From Dendrobium chrysotoxum (lineage: Eukaryota; Streptophyta; Magnoliopsida; Asparagales; Orchidaceae): a stretch of DNA of 64,000 nucleotides. The stretch spans positions 100,249,264 to 100,313,263 of the forward strand of contig CM034314.1 of the NCBI GenBank assembly GCA_019925795.1, written 5' to 3'. A program made the position numbers and the translations under genes. The notes below the pieces were generated by a model. It ran no database searches and had not been told where the DNA came from. It saw only the letters and a list, made by a program, of their open reading frames with translations. Below, piece by piece: positions 33,631 through 46,223 of this stretch; positions within the stretch are counted from its first letter, which is position 1, and each line of letters opens with the position of its first letter.

Positions 33631-36600
33631 GAGAGTATTTAGTACTTGGACAGCGACTGCTCAAAGCATATGACTGGAGATACGAATCAATTTATAACGC
33701 TGGAAGCCAGGAATGGAGGCAAGATTACACTTGGAGATAATACTACCAAGAGAGTGATAGGTACATGTATTATTGGAAACTCAAAGAATTTTATCATTGA
33801 AAATGTTCTGTTAGTTGATGGTTTAAAACACAATCTATTGAGCATAAGTCAATTGTGTGACAAAGGTTATCATATTAAATTTTTGCCTACTAGTTATGTT
33901 ATCAGTTAGAATAGACTGATTGTATTGAGTGGTGATAGAATAAATAATATTTATATGCTAGATTTGAATGCTGTTAAACCTTCTACTGCTTTGTGTTTGA
34001 AAACTGTATCAGATGAATCTTGGTTATGGCATAGAAGGCTTTGTCACTCTAGCATGAGAAATCTTAAAAAAATCACCCAAAAAGAGTTAGTCCGAGGTGT
34101 ACCCAAACTTGACTTTACAAAACACCACTTGTGTGATTCATGTCAATTAGGAAAACAAGTCAGATCCTCTTTCAATTCAATCAAAGAAATTAGGACTAGT
34201 AAGCCCTTAGAAATTCTTCACATGGATTTATTTGGACCTGTTAGTACCTTAAGTCTAAGAGGAAAAAGATTTGGGTATGTTATTATGGATGACTATTCTA
34301 GATTCACCTGGATTAGATTTTTGAATCATAAGAGTGAATCATTTGAAGAGTTTAAAGATTTTGCCACTTGGATTCAGAGAAAACTAGGTTTTGAAATAGT
34401 TATATCCAAAGTGATCATGGGGGAGAATTTGAAAATGAAATATTTAATAATTTTTACAAATCTCATGGGATTGAACACAACTTCTCAGCTTTTAGGATAC
34501 CTCAACAGAATGGAGTTATAGAAAGAAAGAACAGGATATTAGTTGAAACTACTAGGGCCATATTGGCAGAGTATTCACTTTCTAAATATTTTTGGGCTGA
34601 AGTAGTTAGCACAACGTGCTATGTGTTGAATAGGGTATACATAAGGTCTAAATTAAATAAGATACCCTATGAACTTCTTAAAAGTAGGAGTCCCAACCTC
34701 TCACATCTACATATTTTTTGATGTAAAGTGTTCATTTATAATAATGATAAAACTCTCTTAGGAAAATTTGATCCAAAATCTGATGAAGGAATCTTTCTAG
34801 GTTATTCAAGTGTTGAAAAATCCTATAGAGTTTTTAATAAAAGAATATTGATAGTTGAGGAGACCACACATGTTGTTTTTGATGAATCTTATGATAGTAA
34901 ATGGTCTAAGTTAGATGAAGATGAGGTTGAGATAGTAACCCAAAAACTTGAAGATCAAAAAGTTGAAGAAATGGTTAAAAAGGAAGAAGAAAACCAATTG
35001 CCTAGAGATTTGAATTATCTCAAGAGTCATCCTAAAGAGTTAATTTTAGGAGACCCAAGTGAAGGAGTTAGGATTAGGCATTGTTTGAGGAAAGAGGTAA
35101 ATCATTCAGCATTTAATTCAATGATTGAACTCACTAATATTGATCAAGCACTTATGGATGAATTTTAGATTTTGGCCATGCAAGAAGAATTGAATTAATT
35201 TAAAAGAAATGATATTTGGGAGCTAATTGATAGGCCAAATGATCAAAGTATAATTAGGACTAAGTAGGTGTTCAAAAATAAAATAAATGATTCAGGAGTT
35301 GTGATAAGGAATAAGGCTAGATTGGTAGCTAAGGGGTATAATCCAATAGAATGGATTGAATTTGAAGAAACATTTGCCCCTGTAGCAAGACTTGAAGCAA
35401 TCAGAGTGTTGTTACCCTTTGCATGTTTTAAAGATTTCAAATTATATCAAATGGATGTTAAAAGAACCTTTTTGAATGAGGTGATAGAAGAAGATGTTTA
35501 TGTTGAGCAACCTCTAGGTTTTGAAAATTCTTAATTCTCTAATCATATTTTTAAATTGAAAAAGGCATTATATGGACTAAAACAGGCACCTCGAGCATGG
35601 TATGAGAGGTTAAGCTTTCCTATTAAAAGGATCATTTGTCAAAGAAAGTGTGGACACCACTCTATTTTTGAAAAGAGTTGGAATGAAATACTCATTGTAC
35701 AAATATATGTGGATGACATCATTTTTGGATCAACTGATAAAACTCTATGTGATAAATTTTCAAAGACAATGAGTAATGAATTTAAGATGAGTTTGATGAG
35801 TGATTTGAGTTATTTTCTTGGTTTTAGCATAAAGCAAAATGAGGAAGGAACTTTTCTTTGTCAATCTAAGTATGTTAAGGTTATCCTCAAAAAGTATGAA
35901 ATGGATAATGCTAAATCAGTAACTACACCCATGAGTTCCTCAGTACTATTAGATAAGGATCCTAAGGAAAAATCTATTGATCAAAAGAAGTTTAGAGGAA
36001 TAATTGGATCCTTGCTTTATTTGATTGCTAGTAGACCTGACATTATGTTTAGTGTTTGCTTATGTGCTAGATTTCAAGTTGATCCAAAGGAATCATATTT
36101 AACAGTAGTAAAAAGGATTTTAAGATATCTTCTGGGAACTCAAAATTTAGGGATTTGGTATCTTAAGAATAGTTCTTCTTTTAAAATTATTGGATACTCA
36201 GATTCTGATTTTGCAGGCTGTAGGGTGGATAGAAAAAGTACTTCTAGGACATATCAATTCATTAGAAATTCATTAGTATCTTGGTCCAGTAGAAAATAAA
36301 ATTCAGTAACACTTTCTACAGCTGAAGCAGAATATATTGTCTTAGGGAGTTGTGTTGCACATGTGCTTTGGTTGAAATAATAAATGGATGACTTAGGATT
36401 TTCAAATAGCACCATTCCAATCTTTTGTGATAACACTAGTGTCATTTGTATTTTAAAGAATCCTATTCAACATTCTAGAACCAAGCATATTGATATAAGG
36501 CATCATTTTATAAGAGATCATATAGTGAAAGGGGAAATTAAACTACATCATGTTGCTACTAAAGATTAGCTTGCAGATATTTTCACAAAACCCTTAGCTT

Positions 36601-36656
36601 TTGACACTTTTAGCATGCTAAGGACAAGACTAGGTGTAATTGATTTAAATGCTTGA
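33631..36656 (+). pseudogene. copia 1 POL: protease, integrase, RT, RNase H
   Basis: Protease YLDSDCSKHMTGD (33,643) has D-S-D where D-S-G is expected. Integrase: HHCC finger WLWHRRLCHSSMRNL...CDSCQLGK, first acidic residue in LHMDLFGPV, then a frameshift near 34,408 and EIFNNF/QQNG text in another frame. Reverse transcriptase: [49 protein letters not shown], catalytic IYVDDIIFGS (Y-V-D-D). RNase H: YSDSDFAGC and LSTAEAEYI. It ends LGVIDLNA before TGA at 36,654. Stops at about 33,907, 35,166, 35,532 and 36,297, with others. Catalytic aspartates of RT and RNase H persist, but the frame is broken. Confidence 0.93.
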
Positions 36657-36889
36657 TTGAAAATTCTGTAAATATGTGTTTATATTTGTTTGTTAGTATG
36701 TTCATTGTTAGTGATTTATTTTATAGTATTTTATATTTTATTGGTATCTTTTGTGTTGTCTTTTAAAAGAAAAAAATTAAAATTTTTGTTGCATGTATGT
36801 TGTTGTGTTTTTATTCTTTAATTGAGTGTTGGAAACCTATAAGATTGGAGAGATGAAAGTTTATCTTATTTTGTCTGTTTGTACTATAT

Positions 36890-37282
36890 GATGACAATAT
36901 CGTACTGTACGATTGCATGAACTTCATCTGAACGAATGGGGAGAAATCACGATTAGTGTCAATTATTATTGATGATTGTACATATGAATACATCATTTAT
37001 CTGTACGATCCAAGTATCATTTTGCATGAGGATGACCCTAACCGTCGCCTGAATGATCTTAAATTTTCTGATCGTCCCAGACAAATACATCATCGTCTGT
37101 ACGATCGGGAAGTCAAAAAGCCTGTATGAAAGGATGCCTCAGGACGAGTAGTTTACAAAAAACTATTTCATTTTGATTGCTTTCATTCGTCCCGGATGAA
37201 ATTTAATTCATCCCGGACGAAATAAATTTTGTCTTGTATGAAATGGTTTCATACAGTACGATTGATCTGATTTTCTATAAAA
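36890..37282 (+). promoter_or_regulatory. Putative internal promoter before the 3' ORF of copia 1
   Basis: Between POL and the 3' ORF lie CGTACTGTACG (36,901), CATACAGTACGATT (37,250-37,263) and several TCGTCCCGGAYGAA-type inverted repeats (37,187-37,221), followed by a TATA box TATAAAA at 37,276-37,282, about 60 bp before the ORF start. The LTR has the same arrangement: palindromes, then a TATA box. No other part of the internal region shows it. That it drives a separate transcript is inference. Confidence 0.5.
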
Positions 37283-37342
37283 GGGAGGGTCATTTTCTCT
37301 CATTTCACCTTCACTTCAAACCCTTTAGAGTATAATATAGAG

Positions 37343-38446
37343 ATGTCAGGAAGTGGAAAAAGAGTGCATCAATCCAGAAGGGCTTCTTCTAGGAGGGACT
37401 AGGATGATAATTTTTTGAGTGGGCAAAATAAAGAGGCATACTATAGGTATGCCGCATCCAAAATCACTCCTTCTCGCATTCTGCTGCAGGAAAATTTCCA
37501 TTTTGTAGTAATGCCTCTCTTTGATACTACCCATTTCTCCTTCCTTCTCACTCTAATCTACTCATACAATAGAGACCTCTTTCATATTTTTCTAGCCAAT
37601 ATAATTTTTAGTCAAGATCACACTAGGGTCTCTTCTTATATTTTGAAACAAAGAGTAGAAATTACTAAGGAGGATTTAGGAGCATATTTTCATTTAAGAA
37701 CTATGGGCATTCGGGCAAATACTTTAACAGCTCGATCTGATTATGACTGGACTGAAGTCAATCAGGTCATTAGAGGTGTAAGACAACCAACTCATGTTCC
37801 TCGAGTCGACACCTTAAACCAAAATGCCCATATAATTCAACATATTATCAGGAGCTCTATCATTCCTAAGGCCGGACATAGAGTAAATATGACCCCTCTT
37901 CTCTCTTGTGTCACTTACCTGATCATGTCTGGTTAACAAATTGATGAAGCCCAACTACTTTTGGACTACATCTTTTACCTTACTGATATTGGCCAACCCA
38001 GTATAAAGAGGAAGAAGAATATTGCCCTTGGTCATGTAATCTATTTTATTCTTGAGAAAAAGTATAATATAATCCATCCTGACGGCCCTTCAGAACTCCC
38101 ACTCTATTTCACTGATGCCTCTTTTAGAGCACTTTTAGGGAGAGATAAAAATATGATTAGTTCTGATGATGAACCTGCATCTGCTCCTGCTCCTGCACCT
38201 GCACCTAGACCTGAACCCAACCAAGACTTCTACCAGGATATGGTCCAACGATTTAATAGGATGGATCAAAGATTTGATCATGTGGAGGCGCACCTAAAGC
38301 AGCAGGATGATCTGTACAAAGAGGATAGGGTGTGGATAAGGGACCAAATCGAGTCAGTGAATATGAATATTGCCACACTTAATAGTTATTTTGCTCTGTT
38401 TGGCGCTCCACCACCTCCTCCAGATCAGGGTCCTTCAGATTTCTAG
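37343..38446 (+). pseudogene. copia 1 extra 3' ORF (env-position, plant transposon protein type)
   Basis: From ATG at 37,343 a single frame runs to 38,446, interrupted by TAG at about 37,397 and TAA at 37,934. The first part (YYRYAASKITPSRILLQENF...ITKEDLGAYFHLRTMGI...) resembles the poorly characterised domain found in the envelope-position ORF of SIRE-like elements and in many plant repeat proteins. It has no clear signal peptide or strong C-terminal membrane segment. Then come a run of Pro-Ala pairs (APAPAPAPRPEP) and a C-terminal amphipathic helix (FNRMDQRFDHVEAHLKQQDD) likely to form a coiled coil. Its function is unknown. I avoid calling it a true envelope protein. Confidence 0.7.
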
Positions 38447-39965
38447 TATGCTTTGTATTGGCTTGGCCTGGATATGATTGTGGTTGTCTTTGTTGTTCTT
38501 CTTTATTGTTTGGCTTGTTTGATGATTTGTCTTATTGATGTTTGTTTTTATGATTATTGTATTGAGAGTGATAGCAAGTTTATCTTATGATATGTGCTCT
38601 AAAGTAAAGCTTGCTATGATGTATGGTTTTGAACTTATTAGAAATGAAATGTTCAAGGTTTCTGTGCATATTATTTTGTGTTATTGACTGGAAACTTTCT
38701 AATCTTAAAACACTCGACTATAGTTGATTAAAGTTCTAAAATGTTAATTGAGTTTATATTACAATAGAAAATTCTATGCATAACATTAAATTCTCAAAAT
38801 ATTTAGATTTCGTTATGATTTGGTGTGGATTAGAAGATCTTACTTTATCTTATTTAGACATATATTACTTAGTCTAAATTAATATATATTTGATGTCTTA
38901 ATATTACTCTTATATTTTATATCAAAGTGTTCATTATTGTATTTGTGACCCAGAGATAGTATTGTTGGAAAGAATCTTATCAAATAAAAACAAACAAAGC
39001 AAAGCTTGAAAATATGCACAAAATGTGCCATACAATAAAAGATGCACAATGTCGCCAAATCTAAAAAGACACACAAAGTGTGTCATTCAATAAAAGATGC
39101 GCAATGTCGCCAAATCTAAAAAAAAGTACAAAATTAGCCTATACTTTGAAAAGATGCGCAATGTCACCAATTGTTCTTTCCTTTAGCATTTTCTCCAAGT
39201 TTACTAATCAATGATTGTCACTTTTGACTTAGAAATTTGGTAATATTATTTCATCTCTTGTGCAAAAGTTCAGGCTACTTATCTGTCTAATACATTACTA
39301 ATTTAGATCAATTTTTTTTCTCCTTATTATTTTATGCAATCTAGCACTTTTGAGTCTTTATTTTTTGCATTTGATTTGAATATTATAGTTAAACTTCATT
39401 TAACATTATTCCACTTCTTAACTAATTTGAGTGTCCCTTTTTGTTGTTATCAAAAGGGGGAGAGTTTTATTGTTTGACTTTATTTGCTTGACTTTATTTT
39501 GACTTGTTGCATTTAAGTTTTTAGTTGCTTGTATATGTATATACTTTGGTTGTGTATAGTGTTTGTAGTGCTTGTATTGCATGTTCTTCTTACCCTTTCC
39601 TTCGCTTATTCAGTATGCTATGATACCAAGTTTTATTATTTGACTTTATTTGCTTGACTTTGTTTAACTTGTTGCATTTAAATTTTTAGTTGCTTGTGTA
39701 TATATGTACTTTGCTTGTGTGTAGTGTTTGTAGTGCTTGTGTTGCATGTTCTTCTTACCCTTTCCTTCGCTTATTTAGTATGTTCTCCTTTTATCCCTTA
39801 TTTAGGATATATCATTTCTTTAGGGGAAGCTTAGGCTTTAGAGGGAGCGTAGGAGTTTATTTACTTAGGGGGAGTGTACTTTTAGTGGAAGTTTAGGAGA
39901 CATGTGAACTTAATGGTGAAATCAAACAAATAAATATTTTGCCATCAATAAATGTTTTGACATCA
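38447..39965 (+). other. 3' non-coding region of copia 1
   Basis: No coding sequence. It contains a GCGCAATGTCGCCAAATCTA repeat at about 39,020-39,175, and a direct duplication of about 140 bp: 39,472-39,612 against 39,639-39,780, both running TTTGACTTTATTTGCTTGAC to CTTTCCTTCGCTTATT. TGATG/TTG-rich text precedes the polypurine tract. Confidence 0.8.
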
Positions 39966-39981
39966 TCAAAAAGGGGGAGAT
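39966..39981 (+). promoter_or_regulatory. Polypurine tract of copia 1
   Basis: CAAAAAGGGGGAGAT directly before the 3' LTR start, the primer for plus-strand DNA synthesis. The same core AAAGGGGGAGAT stands before the 3' LTR of copia 3. Confidence 0.92.
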
Positions 39982-41637
39982 TGTTATGATTTGTGTAAAT
40001 CTGTTCGTTCAAGAAAATTTAGATATAATTTTTTTTTATGATTACAAAAGTTTTTTATTTGTTTTATTCTTCTCCTAATATATATTAGAGTTTCTTTTTT
40101 TTTGTGCACTAACATGTTTTTCAGGATACTCACACTCTAGATTTCTGAAAACTTTAAGTTCATGTGTTAATATTTATTATAAGTGAAGTTTGTATTTTTT
40201 ATTTTCTTGAGTCTGAAAGAGTATGATTGTAAGTTGGATAACTGTGCACACACACACAATGGGGGAGTGAAAAACTTAATTTTTTAAATTGATCGTACAG
40301 TACGATATACAATCATACGAGATGATCTGTACATTTATCTCCTTAACTAACCTATTTGTCTTGAAAGTTTTTCTAAGTTCATTTCATACATTACGAAATA
40401 TAGTTCATACATGAGATTTTGAGGTACGAAATACTCTGAATTGGGTTCATACAGGATCGTATAGGATGAATCGTTCATTTTTGAACTATTTGTACAGTAT
40501 GAAATTTATTTCGTACACGATATTTTGTTGTACGAAGGGCACTAAATTGGGTTCGTACTGGTTCGTACGGGATGAATCATTCATTTTTGAACTATTCGTA
40601 CAGTACGAAATATAATTCATACAGAAGGTTTTGTTGGTACGAATGACTCTGTTTTAGGTTCATATGGAATCATACGAGATGAATCGTTCAATGATTTGAA
40701 CTATTCGTACAGTACGAAGATCGATTGTACGGGACGATCGGGACGTGCGAAACTTGAAAAATTCAGTTTTTGAACGATTTTTCTTGCCTTTAGTCTATAA
40801 GGATCTTTAAACTAACTTGTAGGTAGATCCTTCTGCGAAAATTCATTTGAAGAGTGAAAGGGAGAGTGATTGGGAGAGTATTTGGGAGTGAGTGTTGAGA
40901 GATCTTTGAAGAGAGAATTATGAGAGGATTCACAAGGTTATCCAATTGTGAGGATTTCTTTACTTGTTCTTCAAGCATCTTCCTAATTTCCTTGGAGACT
41001 TTTGCAAGAGTTTTATTCCAGAGGATTCTGATTCTCTGCCGTCACTTGGAGAGTGAAAAAGGATGTCGGTTCTCTACCGTCACTTGGAAAGTGAAAAAGG
41101 ATGTCGGTTCTCTGCCATTATTTGGAGAGTGAAAAAGGACGACGGTTCTCGGCCGCACTTGGAGAGTGCAAAAGGACGTTTGGTTCTCTGCCTTCACCAG
41201 GAGGATGAAAAAAGACGACGATTCTCTGCCACACCGGGTTGGTGGAAGGGATTTTGTAAAGGCTTCTCCGCCTTACTGTGGGGGCAAAAGGAGAGTCACT
41301 TGAGTTTAGTGTAAAACCTAGAGAAGGAGTCTCTAGGGAGTGGATGTAGGTCTTGTTTGACCGAATCACTATAAATTCTGGTATTTTCTGTTCTTACTGT
41401 TTACTTTTCTGCACTGTTCTTTTTCCGCATTTTATTTTCTTTCTATGGTTGAAATTCTGTGATTTGAAGGAAGCAAAAATTAACTTTGTTTGTTCTGTAC
41501 GAAGTCAAATCATACTGTACGATTTACTTAAAGATTTTCCAAAATTCTAAGAGTAATTTTTAAAAGGACCAATTCACCCTCCTCTTGGTTAGCCTAGGGA
41601 CGTGAGCAATAGGTCTAACAACCTTTTCGCACTTTCA
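39982..41637 (+). repeat. 3' LTR of copia 1
   Basis: Aligned with the 5' LTR over its whole length: five palindromes (40,299, 40,386, 40,492, 40,604, 40,706), TATA region TCTATAA at 40,794-40,800, 38-bp repeats from 41,029, and a shortened C run near the end. Several palindromes are cleaner here than in the 5' LTR (CGTACAGTACGAA at 40,604 and 40,706). Confidence 0.95.
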
Positions 41638-41642
41638 ACATG

Positions 41643-44195
41643 TTCATGAACAAAGCATTAAAGTTATGTAATGAAGGTGGTGGTATTCCTACAATCGACA
41701 CTAACTAACTTGCAAGTAAAAACATCAGCTCTCTGCAAATGAAAGAAGTTGGCAGGTGATGAATGCAATGACTCATTAACCAAGACATGTTCTAGGAATC
41801 CAAGGTAACCGCAATGAATACAATGACACTCTGGCAATCACTATCAGTTTATTTATGGAAGAATACAATAGTTCCTTGTGAATAAAAATATCCCTTGTAA
41901 GTACACACAAGCAGCTCGCCATGAATGTAGTAATGCATGTACAAGTCAAGCTTGAAGAATACACAACAAATGCAATAGTTTACGAGGCGCATTGCAGATA
42001 AGGATGACATGTTTGCAAAGCATACAAACTCCTAGAAGTCAGTGCAAGAGGCTTTTTAATTATATAGCAACCCTCCTATGAACAAAAGAGATTGGTATAT
42101 GCACTAATGTGCTCGCAAGTGAACATCAATAGACGGCAATCAGATTGAGTGGAGAGGAATGACAATTTGTTCACAAATGAATGTAGGAATTCATCACCAC
42201 TCATTTACGAATGAAGAACGATGCATAATGAACATGATGAACCCTTAGTGACTGACAAATATGTCATAAGATGAATCTTTTATGCACATGGATGCTCAGA
42301 GAGGTATTATGTACAAGTAGAAATGAAGATTTGCAACACATACAATTTATCTACGAATACAGATGTACGCACCACATGCCACCTGTGGGTATATGTAGAA
42401 AGACTTCAATAAATGCAGTATCCTATAATCAATTTCAATATATAAATAAATACATCTACCTGCCTACATGCAATAGTAGCAGGGGTATTGAAAATATCAA
42501 AGACCACGACAAATGCATAAGGAATGCAGCAAATGCAAACACACCTACAGGCTATCGTAGCAGTTGTAGGAGGCCCATCACATATTCAACATATTATCTA
42601 TGGGCAAATATGAAAGAGCTACAATAGATGCAATCATCTTCAACTAATAATAGGAGATTCGTTAGTGCACTATAATCCACCTGCAGGAAGAAGTAAGTAG
42701 TGTACAACGACCTATCTATATAAGACAGATAGATAACCAGTGAAATGCCACGCCAACGGATCTGCAACATCTCTACAAGTGGAAAGAAGGTGTGTACGAG
42801 CTTCCAAATAGAATACTACATTAAAATGGCAATTACCTGTATAATTAAAGTATCCCAAAATGTCCCCGCACACGCACTGGAGTATGTACGCACTTAGGTA
42901 CATAAAATTACATGTGTAATCACATACCTGCATTGGCCCTGACGAGCATGTTAAGGGTACACATGTGATGTCTAGGGATACTACTCGGGTCAATAAATAA
43001 ACCCGATTTCAAGCCTGATCCTCTAATACGTGTGGACAGGAGTCGACACGGCTTGAACTATTGAACAAATATTCAGCCATAATGATGAGCAAAATATTTG
43101 TTTTATAGTTCATATTAGGCCTTCAAGGCCTCTAACAAAAGAAATTCATTAACAAAGGTCTAAAGCCTACGAAATCTGATCCTCTATCTAAAGCTCGACA
43201 GAGTCAACAAGATTCAATCCATAAATAAAATAACCCTATCACCCTGATGATGGCCATGTTGAACGTTAATCTCAACTGTAGGGGTTCACAAACACTTTCA
43301 AATGCCACCTAAATACTTAAAATTCAAATATCCATAAATCCTAAAACCCAAAATATTTTAAAATAAAAAATATCACTAGGATCTATTCTCAAATAATCTC
43401 CTATCAGTAAGGACATGATATGTGTCCTCTAACCGACAGTTTCACCCCAAATGGCACTGCAGGATAAATGGTTATGACCCGGGGCCCTCTAAACTGAGTG
43501 GTTTTGCTGCCAAATGGCACCACGAGTTAACAATTATGGCCATAGCCAAATACATTCCTTCGTGGCATTAAATTCTTGAGATATAAATCAATATGATATA
43601 TTGATAGGGTACAAAGCTCTCTGTTAGCTAAGGTGGATTCAAATTTGTCCCCTTAGATAGACATCCACCCCAGGTCTACAAGGTACCCTTAGACGAAGCA
43701 ACCTATGGCTGTCGACAAGGATTCTTCTATCAAGTTGGGTCGATTACCTCCTCTGACTAAGTAGACCATGGACCATGATGGCCTGGGATGACAGAATCAT
43801 GGGATCTTGATCGGTTCTATCATCCATTCCTGCACCATTCGCTTTAAGTGCAAGATGGTAAAATCTTCAATTTTAAATATCAATTTCCAACGAAATGCCC
43901 ACACTACTACTACATGCTAGATGCATGTATTTCTATGTATCTGATTGATGACTAGCCTTAATTGAAAGTTCTCTCTTGTGATCAGGTGAGGTAATTAACT
44001 ATAGGGGCTTGCGCCTTTAGGAAACCAAAACTTATATCATAAAGTCCTCGCAAAATGAGGGCGAAATCTCTAGGTAGTGTCTTATCTATAAATCCATCTG
44101 CCCTTCCAAAATTTACCCCAGAACTTAATTTTGTTAAAAATCCCCGAAAAAGAAATGGGTGGAGGCCAGGGCTGAATTTTTGGAGCCCACAACTA
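41643..44195. other. Right flank of the 18.4-kb insertion, non-coding
   Basis: The first kilobase has GCAAATGAAT- and AATGCAGT-style low-complexity text like that at 29,540-30,128, so the copia element interrupts it. From about 43,000 the style changes to LTR-like text, with an internal near-duplication CCAAATGGCAC...GTTATG.CC at 43,452-43,545. No genes are recognised. Confidence 0.45.
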
Positions 44196-44651
44196 TGCTT
44201 TGACTGCTCTTTTACTATAGATAGAGAGAAAACTGAATGGTTCTCTCCGTCCGGTGTCTGCACACAATAAAAAGTCGTTAGATATAGACATTGGAACTGG
44301 GATGCCATGTTGATTGACTATGGGCATGCGTGGTAACTGCTTACATAAGGATGGATGCCAAAACATTTGTCCAAAATAATATAAGACAATCAATTACTTC
44401 TGAAAGATATTTCTAAACTCAATATCAATTATGATTTTGATCTTATCATCAAACTTAGAATTTCAATAATTTTGATGATTTCAATCATCTCAATATGTTT
44501 TGATTCTATGTTTTAAGTTATTATTTGATGCTCGCAGTTTTTATTATTTTAATATTTTTAAGATACTATATTTTAATAAACATTGAGACGATTGAATTAA
44601 AAAAAATATGAACACATCTTGTCAACTAAGGAATTCAATCAGGTCCATATG
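44196..44651. repeat. Tandem-duplicated block, copy 1 right part (with MITE right half)
   Basis: Starts TGCTTTGACTGC in the middle of the MITE, continues through its right inverted repeat (TTCTCTCCGTCCGGTGTCTGC) and then 380 bp collinear with 45,340-45,722 (TAGATATAGACATT, GGGCATGCGTGGTAACT, AATTCAATCAGG). It joins copy 2 at TTTAGGAGTG. Confidence 0.88.
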
Positions 44652-44724
44652 TTTTTTTAGGAGTGTAAACGAATATTATCTAGTCACCGTCACTTTAGAA
44701 TTTATTTTAAAAATATTTAGATCA

Positions 44725-44774
<50 letters not shown>

Positions 44775-45724
44775 CAAATATAAAATTTTTTATTTGATAG
44801 TCAAAATTCTCAATCAATAAACCAAGGTGAGCTCTCTATCACTTTGGATTTCATTTTGATTAATTTATTTTGAATTAGGTACAAATTTGAATAAGATCAT
44901 TTAATATAAAATAATAATAATAATAATTAATTAGAACTTAATTTAAAAATATAAATAATAATAAATTAATTAAAATATAATCTTTAATAAATTTATATTT
45001 AAACTCTTAAATATTTAATTTTATAAAGAATATTTTATATTAATATTTTTGAAATAAAATTAACTTTAAATTTGATTTATCAGCTCTTTGTCGCGAGGCA
45101 ACACACCCATCAACTTAACCAAGTAACATCGGCCTGAAAAAATTTAGATAATAAAAAAAAGCCAGTTAGATATGAGAGATTATTGTGTGGGGACACTGGA
45201 CGGAGAGAACTGTCTGATTTTTTTGTCTATAGTAAAAGTGCAGAGCAGTTACTATAGCAACTGCGCTTTGATTGTGCTTTGACTGCGCTTTTACTATAAA
45301 TAGAGAGAAAACCGGACGGTTCTCTCCGTCCGGTGTCCGCATAATAAAAAGTCGTTAGATATAGACATTAGAACTGGGATGCCATGTTGATTGATTATGG
45401 GCATGCGTGGTAACTACTTAGATTAGGACGTATGCCAAAACATTTGTCCAAAATTAGATAAAACAATCAATTACTTCTAAAAGTTATTTCTAAACTCAAT
45501 ATCAATTATGATTTTGATCTTATTATCAAACTTTGAATTTCAATAATTTTGATGATTTCAATCGTCTCAATATGTTTTGATTCTAAGTTTTAAGTTATTA
45601 TTTGATGCTGGCTATTTTTATTATTTTAATATTTTGAAGATACTATATTTTAATAAGGATTGAGACGATTGAATTAAAAAAAATATGAACACATCTTGTC
45701 AACTAAGGAATTCAATCAGGCCCG
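44652..45724. repeat. Tandem-duplicated block, copy 2 (uninterrupted)
   Basis: Full 1.07-kb unit: left part matching 25,096-25,750, complete MITE, right part matching 44,196-44,646. It includes an (AT)n run at 44,729-44,771. It gives the uninterrupted order against which the split copy 1 can be read. Confidence 0.88.
45180..45347. mobile_element. Small MITE with about 65-bp inverted repeats
   Basis: The left arm TTATTGTGTGGGGACAC, TGGACGGAGAGAAC, ..., TATAGTAAAAGTGCAG mirrors the right arm CTGCGCTTTTACTATA, ..., GGTTCTCTCCGTCCGGTGTC, CGCATAATAA. About 30 bp lie between the arms. The target duplication is unclear because the ends are TTA/TAA repeats, so the superfamily is open (PIF/Harbinger is possible). 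There is no coding capacity. Half copies are at 25,652-25,749 and 44,196-44,272. Confidence 0.82.
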
Positions 45725-46223
45725 TATAGTGGTCCACATGATTCTTAAGTTGGTTTTTTTTACCCGACACCTAAAATATTGTTAGGTGCCTAAGGTGAGC
45801 TACCAAGCAACTATAGATCAACTCTCTCTAGCAAGTGGGATAGTTTCCCTAACACTAGTAATCCTATTTCAAGATTACTTCTAAATATTTAAATGGTCAG
45901 CTTATCATGCATGATTTTATTTATAGGTTGGATTGACAAGTGGGAAGGATCTCATATTGGAAGAGGTTGGTGGTAACAAGTTGTCATTAGAGCTAAGAAG
46001 AATTCCTTTTAATTCTTAAGTTGTTCATGTATGGGGTTCAATGTCATCACTTTCTAGTTAAACTAGAATTTATCAAATAGTGGTGGAGTATTTAGGTCAT
46101 TAATCTAGCCAATTTTACTAAGTAGGCGCCTGATTCATACACTATATTGTAGGAACGTTATGCTATACTCATAGAGGTTCTCCTTAGTCTTTTGGATAAA
46201 GAATTTCCACTAGATGACCCTTC
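45725..46223. other. Spacer before copia 2, nothing recognised
   Basis: Balanced to AT-rich sequence without repeats or genes that I recognise. Confidence 0.5.

Larger units (their letters stand above)
30134..41637 (+). mobile_element. Ty1/copia LTR retrotransposon 1 (SIRE/Maximus-like), complete
   Basis: An 11,504-bp element with two LTRs of about 1.65 kb that start TGTTATGATTT and end TTTCA, flanked by the 5-bp duplication ACATG (30,129-30,133 and 41,638-41,642). Order: 5' LTR, Met-tRNA-type primer site, GAG with zinc knuckle and coiled coil, protease, integrase, reverse transcriptase, RNase H, an extra 3' ORF, a long non-coding tail, polypurine tract, 3' LTR. Integrase before reverse transcriptase defines Ty1/copia. 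The extra ORF, long LTRs and GAG type point to the SIRE/Maximus lineage. All frames carry stops or shifts, so it is not autonomous. Confidence 0.95.

Noticed and set aside
37343..38446. True viral envelope glycoprotein
   Set aside because: No signal peptide or convincing transmembrane anchor; only the position is env-like, so it is listed as an extra 3' ORF of unknown function.
25750..44195. The whole 18.4-kb insertion as one LTR element
   Set aside because: No matching LTRs at the two ends and no convincing 5-bp duplication at the MITE break (GATTG against AACTA share only two of five bases).
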